From Ureibacillus acetophenoni (GTDB lineage Bacteria; Bacillota; Bacilli; Bacillales_A; Planococcaceae), in contig NZ_OBQC01000002.1 in the NCBI RefSeq assembly GCF_900220965.1, positions 275,176 through 339,175 on the forward strand: a stretch of 64,000 nt of DNA, read 5' to 3'. The position numbers were made by a program, and so were the translations under genes. Shown one piece after another: positions 18,621 to 30,222 of this stretch. Each line of letters begins with the position of its first letter. The first letter of the stretch is position 1. The notes under the pieces were generated by a model that saw nothing but the letters and a program-made list of their open reading frames with translations, searched no databases and was not told where the DNA came from.

Positions 18621-20957
18621 TTAGGAATATTGATATTCCTTTGATGTCATTAATTCGTAAAAATATTGTTTCAAATCTTGATAGTTCGCATATAAAAACT
18701 TCTGCTCAATTTCTAATTGTTGTACGCGTAATTTATATGTAGGTGCTTCTTCAAGAGTTCGTTTTGGTGCTCCTTCTACTAAAGAAATCAGACCATTGTT
18801 TATTGTAACAAATCCTAGCTCAAAAAACACGGTTGTCATAAATTTGATGATTTCTATTTTTAATCCACTAACATTTGCTAATTGTTGAATTTTTTCATTT
18901 ATATTAAAGGATGGTCTTTGTTTAATAAAAGTATAATACCAAGCAAAATGTTCTCTTGTAGGCATTCCATTAAAGAATTGTGAATCTTGTGTATAAAATA
19001 CAGCATAAATTCTAGACGGTTTCGCCTCAGCTATAACTTGTTCTATTTCCTGCATAGTATTTGGTAAATCCAAAAGAACTATATATGGCTCTTTTGAATA
19101 ATGTAAACTTTTGTTGTACAAATGAATCGAATCTGAGATCAAAGTTTGGTATTGATTGATTGTTTCTTGTTTGAATGCAATATAAACCACATTTTCTTTT
19201 GGAATAAGCTGAATCCAGCGATGAGATTGAACCTTGCCTCGATAATCAAATAATTGCCACTCATCAGTTTGTATATCAGTTATCATCAATTGAGGTTTTT
19301 TCCTACCTTGCCATTCATTAATTTGCAAATCTCCAACAAAGGATACCTTTACTCCATAAGAAATTTCTTCGTGTAAATAACCTTTATCAAAACCTATGGC
19401 ATCAAGTAAACCGTAATCATCTTCTAATTCCATTTTTAAATGGTTTTCTTGTGCACCAATCTTTTTCATGGAACGAACTTTAACATCTTGAATTGTATAA
19501 ATCGGTTTTGAAAATCCAGTTCCAAATGGTCCTAGTTTTTTAATTTCCTCAATTGCCTCAACAGTAATTTCAGATAATTCTACAGGAACATCAATTGTTA
19601 ATTTGGGAGTCAGTAATTCTTCAGTTAAACACTCTGTCGCTTGTATGTGAAGTCGATTTCGTAACTCGTCCACATACTCCAATGGGAATGTCATACCAGC
19701 AGCCATAGGATGGCCACCAAAATGAGGTAATATTTCACGATTTTTTGCCAATTCATTATACATGTGGAAGCCTTCAATACTTCGTGCAGATCCTTTTGCA
19801 AATCCTTTTTCAATGTCTAATGATAATACAATCGTTGGCTTATAATAAAGTTCTACTAATCGTGATGCAACAATTCCAATAACCCCTGGATTCCAACCTT
19901 CTTTTGCAATAACTAAAACTTGAGAGTTGGCTATAGTGTCATCGTTTTCAATCATACTAATTGCTTCTTCAGTAATTGACTTCACTATTTCTTTACGTTC
20001 TACATTTTTCTTGTTTAGGAGTTTTGCCCCATCAGCTGCACTAAATGAATCGTCACTCATTAAAAATTCCACACCTGGAGATGCACTACCTAAACGGCCA
20101 ATTGCATTTAGTCTAGGACCAAAATAAAATCCAATACTATCTTCATCGATTTCATGTTGATTTACACCTGAAACTTCACATAATGCTTTTACCCAAGGAT
20201 TCGATGACCTTTTCAAATAATTAATACCTTGTTGAACAAAATAACGATTTTCTCCTACTAAGGGGACTAAGTCTGCAACAGTTCCAATTGCAACGAATTC
20301 ATACAAATGTGTTGGTATATGACCATAGAGCGCTTGTGCTAACTTAAATGCAACTCCAACGCCTGCTAATTCAGGAAATGGATATTGTCCTTCCGGAACG
20401 CGAGGATGAATAATTACATCAGCTGGTGGTAATACATCTCCTGCTTCATGGTGATCTGTGACAATGACATCCATATCTAACTCTTTAGCAATACGAATAG
20501 GTTCTATACCACTTATACCATTATCAACTGTAATGATTAAATCTACTCCAGACTCATGAAGTTGTTGAAACAACTCTGTATGAGGTCCGTATCCATGTGT
20601 AAATCGATTAGGAATCATATAGTCTACATTTGCTCCTAATTCTTGCAATGTACGCAACATAACTGTTGTACTTGATATTCCATCGGCATCATAATCGCCA
20701 TATATACATATATTTTCATTATTTTCAATTGCTTTATTAATACGTTCTACCGCATCACTCATTCCTTGTAGTAAAAACGGATCATGTAAATTGCTATCAT
20801 CCATGTTTAAGATAGAATGTGCATCACTTGCTCGTTCAACACCTCGAGAAATGAGTATTTTGGATGCTATTGATGAAATGCCTAATTCAGTTTGTAATTG
20901 TTTAACGAGTTCTTCATTTGGTTTTTGAACAACCCACTTCTTCTTCGATTTAATCAA
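18621..20957 (-). CDS. recJ: Single-stranded-DNA exonuclease RecJ
   Basis: RecJ digests single-stranded DNA 5' to 3' in recombination and repair. The DHH phosphoesterase motifs are clear: [28 protein letters not shown] and the DHHA1 part GGHPMAAG; an OB-like region and a C-terminal YrvE-type extension bring it to 778 residues, the longer Firmicute form. I choose a TTG at 20957, nine bases after AAGGA; the ATG at 20984 lacks a ribosome binding site and the TTG aligns better with relatives. Confidence 0.93.
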   Translation of the reverse strand: MIKSKKKWVVQKPNEELVKQLQTELGISSIASKILISRGVERASDAHSILNMDDSNLHDPFLLQGMSDAVERINKAIENNENICIYGDYDADGISSTTVMLRTLQELGANVDYMIPNRFTHGYGPHTELFQQLHESGVDLIITVDNGISGIEPIRIAKELDMDVIVTDHHEAGDVLPPADVIIHPRVPEGQYPFPELAGVGVAFKLAQALYGHIPTHLYEFVAIGTVADLVPLVGENRYFVQQGINYLKRSSNPWVKALCEVSGVNQHEIDEDSIGFYFGPRLNAIGRLGSASPGVEFLMSDDSFSAADGAKLLNKKNVERKEIVKSITEEAISMIENDDTIANSQVLVIAKEGWNPGVIGIVASRLVELYYKPTIVLSLDIEKGFAKGSARSIEGFHMYNELAKNREILPHFGGHPMAAGMTFPLEYVDELRNRLHIQATECLTEELLTPKLTIDVPVELSEITVEAIEEIKKLGPFGTGFSKPIYTIQDVKVRSMKKIGAQENHLKMELEDDYGLLDAIGFDKGYLHEEISYGVKVSFVGDLQINEWQGRKKPQLMITDIQTDEWQLFDYRGKVQSHRWIQLIPKENVVYIAFKQETINQYQTLISDSIHLYNKSLHYSKEPYIVLLDLPNTMQEIEQVIAEAKPSRIYAVFYTQDSQFFNGMPTREHFAWYYTFIKQRPSFNINEKIQQLANVSGLKIEIIKFMTTVFFELGFVTINNGLISLVEGAPKRTLEEAPTYKLRVQQLEIEQKFLYANYQDLKQYFYELMTSKEYQYS

Positions 20958-21041
20958 ACTACTCACTTCCTTACCATTGTTCATTATACATAATAAATAT
21001 TAAAATAAGTTATTTTTAATATTTTTAAAGATTTATAGAAA

Positions 21042-21078
21042 TAAAAAAACGGTTAATTCAATGAATGAATTTGACCGT
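21042..21078 (-). terminator. Terminator left downstream of the lapA remnant
   Basis: ACGGT + AATTCA-type arms (21049-21078) form an imperfect stem followed by seven T on the minus strand. It lies 23 bases past the remnant's stop codon and is separate from the secDF terminator, so it once ended an independent transcript. Confidence 0.7.
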
Positions 21079-21100
21079 GTATAATTTATGAGTTCATTTT

Positions 21101-21283
21101 TTACTTATCAGTAGAATTCTTTTGGTTTTCTGCTGCCAATTTTATATTTTGTTTATTAACTTTTGCTTTTATTTTATCATAGTTAGGGATTAATTTTTTC
21201 TAATTCTTTAATTTTTTTTGCATTCAATAGATTTTAAATCCCGTAAAACAAGTACTAATGATGACACCTAATAATAAGAATTG
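21101..21283 (-). pseudogene. Decayed small membrane protein gene, probably lapA (yrvD)
   Basis: Read in three successive minus frames the segment gives a hydrophobic run LLLGVIISTCFTGFK, then KKIKELEKINP, then NYDKIKAKVNKQN ending in QKNSTDK and a stop. A membrane segment followed by KIKELEK and a charged tail resembles the C-terminal half of LapA (YrvD, DUF1049), which lies between recJ and secDF in Bacillales. The N-terminal half is gone; the secDF terminator occupies its place. It needs at least two frameshifts to read through, so it is not functional. The identity is inference from position and pattern. Confidence 0.45.
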
Positions 21284-21295
21284 CTATTATTAATA

Positions 21296-21334
21296 AAAAA
21301 GGAATGTAGCGAAGTTTAACTTTCGCCACATTCC
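21296..21334 (-). terminator. Intrinsic terminator of secDF
   Basis: GGAATGT-GCGAA pairs with TTCGC-ACATTCC (13 positions, one mismatch, short loop), followed by six T on the minus strand, 16 bases past the secDF stop. Confidence 0.9.
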
Positions 21335-21349
21335 TCTATTTTTTATACA

Positions 21350-23623
21350 TTAAACAACTGGCTCGTCTGAACCCCACTGTTTTTTCTCTTTCATTACAAC
21401 TTTTGTACCTTTGTTCTTCATTTGACGTACTTTTAACGTGTACCAAAGTTGAGCAGCGATACAGATCGAAGAGTACATACCAGTTACTAAACCTATAATT
21501 AAAGCAATAGAGAAGTTTTGAATAGCTGGAGCACCTAATATTAACAATGCAACAACTACGATAATTACAGTTAACACTGTGTTAATTGAACGACCCATTG
21601 TTTGTCTTAAAGATTTGTTTACAATTTCAGCTAACTCTTCAGGTGTTGAAATTTCACCTCTTCGGTCAACATTTTCACGAATTCGGTCAAATGTAACGAT
21701 TGTATCGTTTATAGAGTAACCTACAATCGTTAAGACAGCTGCAATAAATGTTATGTCTACTTCTATTCTAAAGAAACTAAACAGTGCTACGATAAAGAAT
21801 ACGTCATGTAGTAACGAAACGATAGCACCTACACCCATTCGCCATTCAAATCGGATAGCAACATAAATAATAATACCTAATGCTGCAATGGCCAATGCGT
21901 AGATAGCATTTTTCACTAGCTCTTGTCCAACTGTTGGTGAAACTGTACTAACACTTGGCTCATGACCATAATCTTTTAACACTACTTCTTTAAATTCTAA
22001 TATCTCAGCTTGAGTTAAATCATCTTTATAACGGATTACTGCTATATTTTGCTCTTCTCCAGATATTACAACATCCTCAGATGGGAAACCTATAGTTGAA
22101 ATATAATCAGTAATTTCCTCTTGAGTAATTGCTTCATTTGATAATACTTCTACACGTGTACCACTAGAGAAATCAATTCCTAAATTTAATCTGAAAATGC
22201 TAATAATTACTACACCAACAATTAGTATTAGCATTGAGAATGTATAGAATTTTTTTCGATGATGTACAAAATCTAATCGATCAAAATTTGTAGTTAAATC
22301 TAAAGAAGTTAATTCTTCAGATTCGTTGTGTATTTTTGATTTACGAACACCATATAAAAATGGGTTATCAAAATAACCACTTTGCACTAGTAAACCTAGT
22401 AATACACGAGATAACCACACTGCAGTAACGAAACTTAAGACAATTGAAATCATTAATGTTGTAGCAAATCCTTTTACAGAACTTGTACCAAACCAGAATA
22501 ATACCCCGGCAGCTAATAATGTAGTTAACTGAGCATCAATGATGGCAGATAGCGATTGTCTTGATCCTAAATGATAAGCTTCTTTTGCACTCTTACCAAC
22601 ACGCAATTCCTCACGAATACGTTCAGCAGTCAAGATGTTTGCGTCTACAGCCATACCTATACCTAAAACTAGGGCTGCAATTCCTGGTAAAGTTAATACT
22701 GCTTGAATTGAATTGAATACCCATAGTACTAAGTATGTAAAAACTGATAATGTAATAATAGAGATTAAACCAGGTAAACGGTAATAGAATAACATAAAGA
22801 TGAAAATTAATAGTACACCTATAACACTTGCATAAACTGTACTTTTTAATGCTTGTTCACCGAATTGAGCACCTACAGAAGTAGAATAAATCTCAGTTAA
22901 TTTTACTGGTAATGCACCTGCGTTTAACACACTTGCGAAATCTTTCGTTTCTTGAACTGTGAAATTACCGGTAATCATTACATTTGTTGTATTTAATACT
23001 TGACTAACAGTCGCAGCAGAAATAAATTTTTGTTGTTCTTCAGGTTTTAAAACTTCTTGTGCGTAACTATCTACACCCTCTTCAAAATCTAGCCAAACAA
23101 CAAGAAAATTTTGTCCTGGAGGCATTTGCGAAACCTGTCTTGTAACTTCAGCAAATTTTCCAGCATCTTTTAAAGTTAAAGTAACAATTGGTTGGTTAGT
23201 ATCACTAAATGAGCCAGCTGCTCCACCTTCTACTAAATCCGTTCCATCTAATAATAAGTTATCATTTACATCACGGAATGATAAGTTAGCAGTACTCGAT
23301 AGAAGCTCACGTGCTGACGATTGATCATCAAGTCCTGCAAGTTGAACACGTATACGGTTTTCACCTTCTACTTGAATACTAGGTTCACTTACACCAAATT
23401 GATTGATACGGTTGTTTAAAGCAGTTGTTGTATCTGCTAATATATCAGATGTTATTGGTTGACCTTCTTTTAATGGTGTAACTTCATATAATACTTCAAA
23501 ACCACCTTGTAAATCTAAGCCGAGTTTTACATCTTCTAATATCCCTTTAACTGTTCCACCCATTGCTGCAAACAAAACGACAACAACGACTAGAAAAGCT
23601 AATATACGGCTTTTTAATTTCAT
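21350..23623 (-). CDS. secDF: Fused protein-export membrane protein SecDF
   Basis: SecDF uses the proton gradient to pull exported proteins through SecYEG. This 757-residue protein is the SecD-SecF fusion of Bacillales: an N-terminal helix, the external P1 region starting at VKLGLDLQGG, the SecD membrane bundle with LVLGIGMAVDANIL, then a second set beginning near LNLGIDFSSGTRVEV with SINDTIVTFDRIREN. The ATG at 23623 is seven bases after AAGGAGG; a longer in-frame start at 23665 has none. A long structured leader precedes it. yajC, its partner, lies about 3 kb away. Confidence 0.96.
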   Translation of the reverse strand: MKLKSRILAFLVVVVVLFAAMGGTVKGILEDVKLGLDLQGGFEVLYEVTPLKEGQPITSDILADTTTALNNRINQFGVSEPSIQVEGENRIRVQLAGLDDQSSARELLSSTANLSFRDVNDNLLLDGTDLVEGGAAGSFSDTNQPIVTLTLKDAGKFAEVTRQVSQMPPGQNFLVVWLDFEEGVDSYAQEVLKPEEQQKFISAATVSQVLNTTNVMITGNFTVQETKDFASVLNAGALPVKLTEIYSTSVGAQFGEQALKSTVYASVIGVLLIFIFMLFYYRLPGLISIITLSVFTYLVLWVFNSIQAVLTLPGIAALVLGIGMAVDANILTAERIREELRVGKSAKEAYHLGSRQSLSAIIDAQLTTLLAAGVLFWFGTSSVKGFATTLMISIVLSFVTAVWLSRVLLGLLVQSGYFDNPFLYGVRKSKIHNESEELTSLDLTTNFDRLDFVHHRKKFYTFSMLILIVGVVIISIFRLNLGIDFSSGTRVEVLSNEAITQEEITDYISTIGFPSEDVVISGEEQNIAVIRYKDDLTQAEILEFKEVVLKDYGHEPSVSTVSPTVGQELVKNAIYALAIAALGIIIYVAIRFEWRMGVGAIVSLLHDVFFIVALFSFFRIEVDITFIAAVLTIVGYSINDTIVTFDRIRENVDRRGEISTPEELAEIVNKSLRQTMGRSINTVLTVIIVVVALLILGAPAIQNFSIALIIGLVTGMYSSICIAAQLWYTLKVRQMKNKGTKVVMKEKKQWGSDEPVV

Positions 23624-23663
23624 GCATAATCCTCCTTGGGTGTATGTATACAACTTATAAAAC

Positions 23664-23743
23664 AAAAAAACGCATAGAGCGTCTTTTGCTTAAATGCTAT
23701 CGTTCTACTAACGGATTAGCATAGTTCTTAACAACTTAGAACT
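23664..23743 (-). promoter_or_regulatory. Structured secDF leader with terminator-like hairpin
   Basis: In minus-strand order: hairpin 1 AGTTCT/AGAACT (23743-23723); hairpin 2 ATGCTA-CGTT/AACG-TAGCAT directly adjacent (23722-23694); and hairpin 3 ACGC/GCGT followed by seven T (23682-23664). The last looks like an intrinsic terminator placed 40 bases before the secDF start. The 3' arm of hairpin 2 (AACGATAGCAT) could instead pair with ATGCGTT of hairpin 3, an antiterminator-like alternative. I know no named riboswitch with this layout. It may also end comN read-through. Confidence 0.55.
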
Positions 23744-23769
23744 CGAATCTTCTTTAAAGCAACAAACTT

Positions 23770-23798
23770 ATTATGTAACACGAATTGCATGGTGTCAA
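23770..23798 (-). promoter_or_regulatory. Sigma-A promoter of secDF
   Basis: A perfect TTGACA (23798-23793), 17-base spacer and CATAAT (23775-23770) lie just beyond the comN stop. Transcription should begin near 23763, leaving a leader of about 140 bases. Confidence 0.75.
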
Positions 23799-23821
23799 AT
23801 CAATATAAACAAACTGTAACG

Positions 23822-24145
23822 TTATGTTTGATGATTTTTTTTCGGTTCTTTTCTAAATAGCTCATTCAATTCATCTTGATTTAATTCCCCAAACCAATCA
23901 GAAGTGCTAAATGATTTAATTTGGGTATAACTAACAATTTCTGATGCTGAAATGGAAAAGATTGTTTCTACTACTTCATATAATTTTAACTCTTCAATAA
24001 TCTTTTTTCTCCATTTTTTATTTACACAATAATTCCACAAATCTTCTTTTGTAATATGTTCATAACCATAATGCTGAAACTCTTCAATTTTACTTTGTAA
24101 AGCAGGTAAAATTTTTTTAAATAAATCAGGATGTAGATTCTCCAT
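23822..24145 (-). CDS. comN: ComN-type post-transcriptional regulator (YrzD)
   Basis: ComN in Bacillus subtilis binds the comE mRNA region and localises with DivIVA at poles and septa, promoting competence gene expression. The 107-residue product has the family pattern: EEFQHYGYEHITKEDLW, then KKWRK, then IFSISASEIVSYTQ and DWFGEL. The ATG has GGGGTG upstream. It is divergent from spoVB and precedes secDF, the same arrangement as in Bacillus subtilis. The exact target here is unknown; no com gene is in the window. Confidence 0.8.
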   Translation of the reverse strand: MENLHPDLFKKILPALQSKIEEFQHYGYEHITKEDLWNYCVNKKWRKKIIEELKLYEVVETIFSISASEIVSYTQIKSFSTSDWFGELNQDELNELFRKEPKKNHQT

Positions 24146-24193
24146 TTGTTTTCACCCCAAAGATTAGATTTGTTTTAACTTGTGTAGTACGAG

Positions 24194-24202
24194 CATACAA
24201 AT
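24194..24202 (+). promoter_or_regulatory. Possible sigma-E -10 element of spoVB
   Basis: CATACAAAT resembles the sigma-E -10 consensus (CATACANT) and lies about 40 bases before the spoVB start. The -35 region is poor, so this is tentative. It fits the known mother-cell expression of spoVB. Confidence 0.35.
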
Positions 24203-24243
24203 ATTGTAGCGGATATTTCTTGAAATGAGAAGGGATTGAATAA

Positions 24244-25758
24244 ATGGGATCGTTTGTTAGAGGGACCGTTTTTTTAATGATTGTTATTTTCTTATCTAAG
24301 TTGTTCGGCTTTGTATATAGAATGCAGTTTATGAGGGTGGCCGGGGAAGAAGTAGTCGGGGTATATATGACCGCCTACCCTGCTTATATCTTCTTTATCT
24401 CACTCGTACAAATAGGACTACCTATCGCTGTAGCAAAAATCATTGCAGAATTTTATGCGAAAAAGCGAATTGGACAACTTAAAGCTGTTATGTCAACAGC
24501 CATTAAGTGGTCCATTGCTTCTATGATTGTTTTTATACCAATTCTTTACTTCTTCATTCCATTTTTAGCTGGTACACTTTTACAGAATGAAGCTACAAAA
24601 GTAACACTATATATCGCATTAGGCGCAGTTCCAATAGTTGTAATTTCTGGACTTATTCGCGGTTATTTACAAGGTGTAACTAAAATCTCGCCTACAGCTT
24701 GGTCACAAATGATTGAACAATTAGTACGAATTGCCCTTATTTCAATGATTTTACCTGCTTTTATTGTACAAGGTAATCCAGAAATGACGGCCGCGTATGC
24801 TATGGCAATAACTGCTATCGGTGAAGTTGTATCTTTCATCTATTTATATCTACATTATCTTTATACAAAATCAAAATTAAAATCAACAGAAAAACCAAAA
24901 CCATATCCTGCTATGCCGCTCCTTAGAATTGCCGTTCCATCAGCAGGTAGTCGCTTATTCGGAACATTTACTTGGTTTTTAGAACCAATCATCTTTTTAA
25001 AAGCATTGACGATAGCTGGTTTAACTGCAGCGGGTGCCACAACTTTATATGGAGTAATATCCGGTGTTCATATTCCGTTATTACTATTTCCTTCATTTAT
25101 TCCAAACGCTTTAGCAATTGTTTTGATTCCAGCGGTAAGTAGCGCAATCGCTAGAAACAATTATTCATTGCTAAATGATCGTATCGAGATTTCATTAAGA
25201 ATGTCTTCATTAATCGGTTGTTATGCAGCTGCCTATTTTTTCTTACATGGCGATGAATTAGCATTAATGTTATTTGGTCTAGAAGATACAAAAGGTTATA
25301 TGCGCATACTAGCTCCAATCTTTTATTTTTACTATATTCAAAGCCCATTACATTCGATTTTACAAGCCGTTGATGAAGCTCGGGCTGCAATGATGAACTC
25401 AATTTATGGTGGTTTAGGAAAGTTGTTTATTATGTTTGTACTAGCCTCTCAAGCTTCAATTGCTGAATATGGTGCGATTATTGCAATCGGGTTTGGTGTG
25501 TTGATGACGTCGTTTTTACATATTGCAACTATTCGCCAACATAAAATGATTGCTGGAGGCTTCCGATTCTTTGTCATTCCATATGTTGTATTTATAGCAA
25601 CTTGTATTATTCAAAGTTATCTGTTACCAATGCTCAATTTTAATTTTTGGACAAATAGTGCGATTACTTTAGGAATTGTTACATTACTTTTAATTATCTT
25701 AAATCAGTTCCGTTTAAGTGATTTTAGATATTTACGATCTATTGTTTCCCGTCAATAG
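24244..25758 (+). CDS. spoVB: Stage V sporulation protein B (MOP-family flippase)
   Basis: SpoVB belongs to the MATE/MVF polysaccharide transporter superfamily and is needed for spore cortex, probably by moving lipid II across the mother-cell membrane. The 504 residues form about 14 hydrophobic helices, with the family stretches FVYRMQFMRVAGEEVVGVY, RGYLQGVTKISPTAWSQ and PSFIPNALAIVLIPAVS. The start ATG has GAAGGGA upstream. Its last 20 bases overlap the convergent yrbG gene. A vegetative MurJ-like role cannot be excluded from sequence. Confidence 0.92.
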   Translation: MGSFVRGTVFLMIVIFLSKLFGFVYRMQFMRVAGEEVVGVYMTAYPAYIFFISLVQIGLPIAVAKIIAEFYAKKRIGQLKAVMSTAIKWSIASMIVFIPILYFFIPFLAGTLLQNEATKVTLYIALGAVPIVVISGLIRGYLQGVTKISPTAWSQMIEQLVRIALISMILPAFIVQGNPEMTAAYAMAITAIGEVVSFIYLYLHYLYTKSKLKSTEKPKPYPAMPLLRIAVPSAGSRLFGTFTWFLEPIIFLKALTIAGLTAAGATTLYGVISGVHIPLLLFPSFIPNALAIVLIPAVSSAIARNNYSLLNDRIEISLRMSSLIGCYAAAYFFLHGDELALMLFGLEDTKGYMRILAPIFYFYYIQSPLHSILQAVDEARAAMMNSIYGGLGKLFIMFVLASQASIAEYGAIIAIGFGVLMTSFLHIATIRQHKMIAGGFRFFVIPYVVFIATCIIQSYLLPMLNFNFWTNSAITLGIVTLLLIILNQFRLSDFRYLRSIVSRQ

Positions 25759-26392
25759 GAGTGCCTTTTAGTTGGACATGTAAATCATAATCTTCATAAC
25801 AACAATAAAAAATTTCATCTATATTATTGTAGCCTTTTGTTATTAGCGTATCTTTGAGCCATTGTTCATCTTTATCTATCATCCTTAAATGTCTTTCTAT
25901 TACATCACCATCGACAATTAAGGGGATAATGAGTGGGTCGTCATCTTTTAAAAACACAGATAATTTTCCTGATGGCTCTAGATATGCATAGGCAATATTT
26001 TTTATAGATGGCACTCTTTCTTCTCGTAATTGCTGGAATAAGTCATCTAAGTTATATCGTTGTTTTCTCATTTCTTCTTCGTTAATGACTCCATTTTTAA
26101 CGACTAAAGAAGGATCGCCATCGATTAAATCTCTTACTTTTTTACTTTTTAAAGCAAGTAACGAATTAAAATACTGAATGAGGAACAATAGGATTATTGG
26201 AAAAATAGTTGGTAGTAGCTCTTTCTCCATATCTTCCAAGGCAAAAGCAACACATTCAGCAATTAATACAAAGACAACTAAATCCATTATACTTAACTCG
26301 CCAACTTCCCTTTTTCCCATTAATCGGAAAATGACAAGTATTAAAATATATAAAATAATAGTCCGAAAAATTATTTCTAAATAAATTTCCAC
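25739..26392 (-). CDS. yrbG: DUF421 membrane protein YrbG
   Basis: The 217-residue protein has two or three N-terminal membrane helices (about 7-27, 38-55, 60-78) and a soluble DUF421/YetF-type domain with the conserved SLVVKNGVINEEEMRK and LDDLFQQLRE. The function of this family is unsettled. The start is GTG, seven bases after AGGGAG. It ends inside the spoVB 3' end on the opposite strand and lies downstream of yajC, as in Bacillus subtilis. Relatives include spore-germination-linked YetF/YdfS types. Confidence 0.9.
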   Translation of the reverse strand: MEIYLEIIFRTIILYILILVIFRLMGKREVGELSIMDLVVFVLIAECVAFALEDMEKELLPTIFPIILLFLIQYFNSLLALKSKKVRDLIDGDPSLVVKNGVINEEEMRKQRYNLDDLFQQLREERVPSIKNIAYAYLEPSGKLSVFLKDDDPLIIPLIVDGDVIERHLRMIDKDEQWLKDTLITKGYNNIDEIFYCCYEDYDLHVQLKGTPIDGKQ

Positions 26393-26455
26393 CTCAAAAC
26401 TCCCTTTCTAATCTCATTGTTTGCACTATAAAAGGGAACTATTCATCGTAATAAA

Positions 26456-26502
26456 TGAAAAAAGCTTACGAATAAAGGTTGTCCTAAATTCGTAAGCTTT
26501 TT
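26456..26502 (-). terminator. Intrinsic terminator of yajC
   Basis: AAAAAGCTTACGAAT pairs perfectly with ATTCGTAAGCTTTTT across a 14-base loop, with T-runs on both strands. It lies just past the yajC stop and separates yajC from yrbG. Confidence 0.9.
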
Positions 26503-26507
26503 ATTTG

Positions 26508-26768
26508 TTATTCTGTAATTACACGACCAATTGCTTGACGCTCAAATTTCATACGAGTTTTCCCATCAACTAAGATGTACACAGCAGTATCTTCAATCGC
26601 ATCGATTTCACCATGAAGTCCACCGATTGTTACAACCTGATCTCCACGTTTAAGGCTATTTTGCATTTGAACAGTTGCTTTTTGTCTTTTTTGTGCTGGA
26701 CGAATTAAGATAAACCACATCGCCGCAAACATGATAATAATTGGTAGCAAACTATATAATGTATCCAA
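26508..26768 (-). CDS. yajC: Preprotein translocase subunit YajC
   Basis: YajC is a small single-span accessory of the SecDF complex. The 86 residues show one membrane helix (about 5-22, LLPIIIMFAAMWFILI), the family motif RPAQKRQK and a beta-rich KRGDQVVTIGGLHGEI. The start is TTG, seven bases after AGGGGG. It is downstream of tgt in the conserved queA-tgt-yajC order, though 146 AT-rich bases lie between, which could hold its own promoter (a TTGAAA and a TATACT 19 bases apart). Confidence 0.95.
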   Translation of the reverse strand: MDTLYSLLPIIIMFAAMWFILIRPAQKRQKATVQMQNSLKRGDQVVTIGGLHGEIDAIEDTAVYILVDGKTRMKFERQAIGRVITE

Positions 26769-26914
26769 ACTTTTTCCCCCTTTCTAAATCTCACTTAAAT
26801 AGTATAGTATAATTTTAATTAAAAAAGCGATTTCAAACTATTATTTTTATGAAAATAATCAAAATATGATAAAAATTTGAAGATTTTCATTATATTTTTA
26901 CTATTATATAAGAA

Positions 26915-28072
<1,158 letters not shown>

Positions 28073-28153
28073 TCATAATGAAGTAAGCACAGTACTTCGG
28101 TTTCTTTTTAGGTTTCCCCATTTTAATGTAATTTTATCAATTTTAACAAATGT

Positions 28154-29194
28154 TTAATCACGAATTGGGCGAATAAACATTGCATCACCGAAGCTGAAGA
28201 ATCGATACCTTTCTTCGACAGCTTTCCTATATGCACTTAAAATTATATCTCTAGATGTTAATGCACTTACTAACATAACTAAAGTAGATTTAGGTAAATG
28301 GAAGTTTGTAATTAACCCATCTATTGCTTTATATTCGAAACCTGGATAGATAAAGATGTTTGTCCATCCTTGTTCGGCACGTATTTCACCATCGTATTTT
28401 TGAGCAATTGTTTCAAGTGTACGAGTGGAAGTTGTTCCTACAGCAATTACTTTTCCACCATTAACTTTCGTATGATTAATCGTATTTGCTGCTTCCTCTG
28501 TAACACTATAAAATTCAGAGTGCATATCGTGACTTTCAATAGAGTCTACACTTACAGGACGGAAAGTTCCAAGCCCAACATGTAGTGTGATAAAAACAAT
28601 TTCTACGCCTTTAGCTTTTATTTTGTCCAATATTTCATTGGTAAAGTGTAATCCAGCTGTAGGTGCTGCTGCAGATCCAATCGCTTTCGAGTAAACGGTT
28701 TGATAACGTTCACGATCGTCTAGCTTCTCATGAATATATGGCGGAAGTGGCATTTCACCAAGTTGGTCTAATATTTCATAAAAAATACCGTCATAACTAA
28801 ACTTAAACATTCGCCCACCGTGATCTAATTCACCGGTACAAGTAGCTTTTAGCAAACCATTTCCAAATGTTATTTCTGTACCGATTTTTACTCGTTTCGC
28901 TGGTTTTACTAACGTTTCCCACTCATCATCTTGACCTTGTTTTAACAACAACAATTCGATATGGGCACCTGTACCTTCCTTTGTACCAAAAAGTCTTGCT
29001 GGCATAACTCGTGTATCATTTAAAACAAGACAATCTCCTTCATGTATTTCATCTAGAATATGTGGAAATTGATGGTGTTCTACCTCTCCAGTTTGACGGT
29101 CGACAACCATTAACCGACTTGCAGTTCTATCTTCTAATGGTGTTTGAGCTATTAGTTCTTCAGGTAATTCAAAATCAAAATCTTCTACTTTCAT
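28154..29194 (-). CDS. queA: S-adenosylmethionine:tRNA ribosyltransferase-isomerase QueA
   Basis: QueA uses the ribosyl part of SAM to turn preQ1-tRNA into epoxyqueuosine-tRNA. The 346-residue protein carries the family motifs [14 protein letters not shown] at the start, [23 protein letters not shown] and [14 protein letters not shown]. The ATG follows AAGGAAG and lies 17 bases past the ruvB stop, so ruvA-ruvB-queA-tgt are probably one transcript. Confidence 0.97.
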   Translation of the reverse strand: MKVEDFDFELPEELIAQTPLEDRTASRLMVVDRQTGEVEHHQFPHILDEIHEGDCLVLNDTRVMPARLFGTKEGTGAHIELLLLKQGQDDEWETLVKPAKRVKIGTEITFGNGLLKATCTGELDHGGRMFKFSYDGIFYEILDQLGEMPLPPYIHEKLDDRERYQTVYSKAIGSAAAPTAGLHFTNEILDKIKAKGVEIVFITLHVGLGTFRPVSVDSIESHDMHSEFYSVTEEAANTINHTKVNGGKVIAVGTTSTRTLETIAQKYDGEIRAEQGWTNIFIYPGFEYKAIDGLITNFHLPKSTLVMLVSALTSRDIILSAYRKAVEERYRFFSFGDAMFIRPIRD

Positions 29195-29211
29195 GTTGAA
29201 ACTTCCTTTTT

Positions 29212-30210
29212 TTAAGTTTGATGTGGGTAACCAAAATGATCGTACGCTAAGACGCTTGCAACACGACCACGTGGTGTTCTTTGTATAAATCCAATTTGCA
29301 TTAAATATGGTTCGTATACATCCTCAATTGTTACCCTTTCTTCACCAATTGATGCAGCAAGAGTATCCAACCCAACAGGTCCGCCTTTAAAACTTTCAAT
29401 CATACTTTTTATTAACTTATGGTCAATATGATCAAGGCCTAAAGGATCTACTTGGAGTAGTTGGAGTGCTTGATTGGCAATTGGTAGTGAAATTACACCA
29501 TCTCCAATGACTTGTGCATAATCCCTTACTCTTTTTAATAATCGATTGGCTATTCTTGGGGTACCACGGGAGCGTCTAGCAATTTCTCTGGCAGCTGATC
29601 TTTCAATATCAACTTCAAATAGTTTAGCACTTCGAAGCACAATTTCAATTAGAGAGGATTCATCATAATATTCTAGGCGTAACATTACACCAAAACGGTC
29701 TCTAAAGGGGGCTGATAATGCTCCCGCTCTCGTAGTAGCCCCTACTAAAGTAAAAGGAGGTAAATCTAATCGAACTGTTCTTGCTTCATGTCCCTTTCCA
29801 ATAACAATGTCTAAAGAATAATCCTCCATCGCTGGATATAGGACTTCTTCAATCGCTCTTGATAGACGATGAATTTCATCAATAAACAATACATCACCAG
29901 GTTCGAGAGAACTAACGATTGCAGCTAAGTCTCCAGGCCTTTCAATGGCAGGGCCACTAGTCATTCGTATGTTAACATTCATCTCATTCGCAATAATACT
30001 AGCTAGAGTTGTTTTCCCTAATCCAGGGGGTCCATACAAAAGCACATGATCTAAGCTTTCTTCACGGAGTTTTGCTGCCTCTATAAAAATCTTTAAACTT
30101 TCTTTTACTTTCGGTTGTCCTATATATTGAATTAGTTTTTGTGGCCTTAGGGAAAATTCAAATTGTTCATCAAACTCATTTGCATTACTTGAAATAATTC
30201 GATCAGACAT
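29212..30210 (-). CDS. ruvB: Holliday junction helicase motor RuvB
   Basis: RuvB is the AAA+ ring motor that drives branch migration with RuvA. The 332 residues show Walker [12 protein letters not shown] near residue 59, Walker [11 protein letters not shown], the sensor region [18 protein letters not shown] and a C-terminal winged helix ([15 protein letters not shown]). The ATG follows GGGGGAG. It lies 12 bases downstream of ruvA. Confidence 0.98.
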   Translation of the reverse strand: MSDRIISSNANEFDEQFEFSLRPQKLIQYIGQPKVKESLKIFIEAAKLREESLDHVLLYGPPGLGKTTLASIIANEMNVNIRMTSGPAIERPGDLAAIVSSLEPGDVLFIDEIHRLSRAIEEVLYPAMEDYSLDIVIGKGHEARTVRLDLPPFTLVGATTRAGALSAPFRDRFGVMLRLEYYDESSLIEIVLRSAKLFEVDIERSAAREIARRSRGTPRIANRLLKRVRDYAQVIGDGVISLPIANQALQLLQVDPLGLDHIDHKLIKSMIESFKGGPVGLDTLAASIGEERVTIEDVYEPYLMQIGFIQRTPRGRVASVLAYDHFGYPHQT

Positions 30211-30222
30211 GCAATCTCCCCC

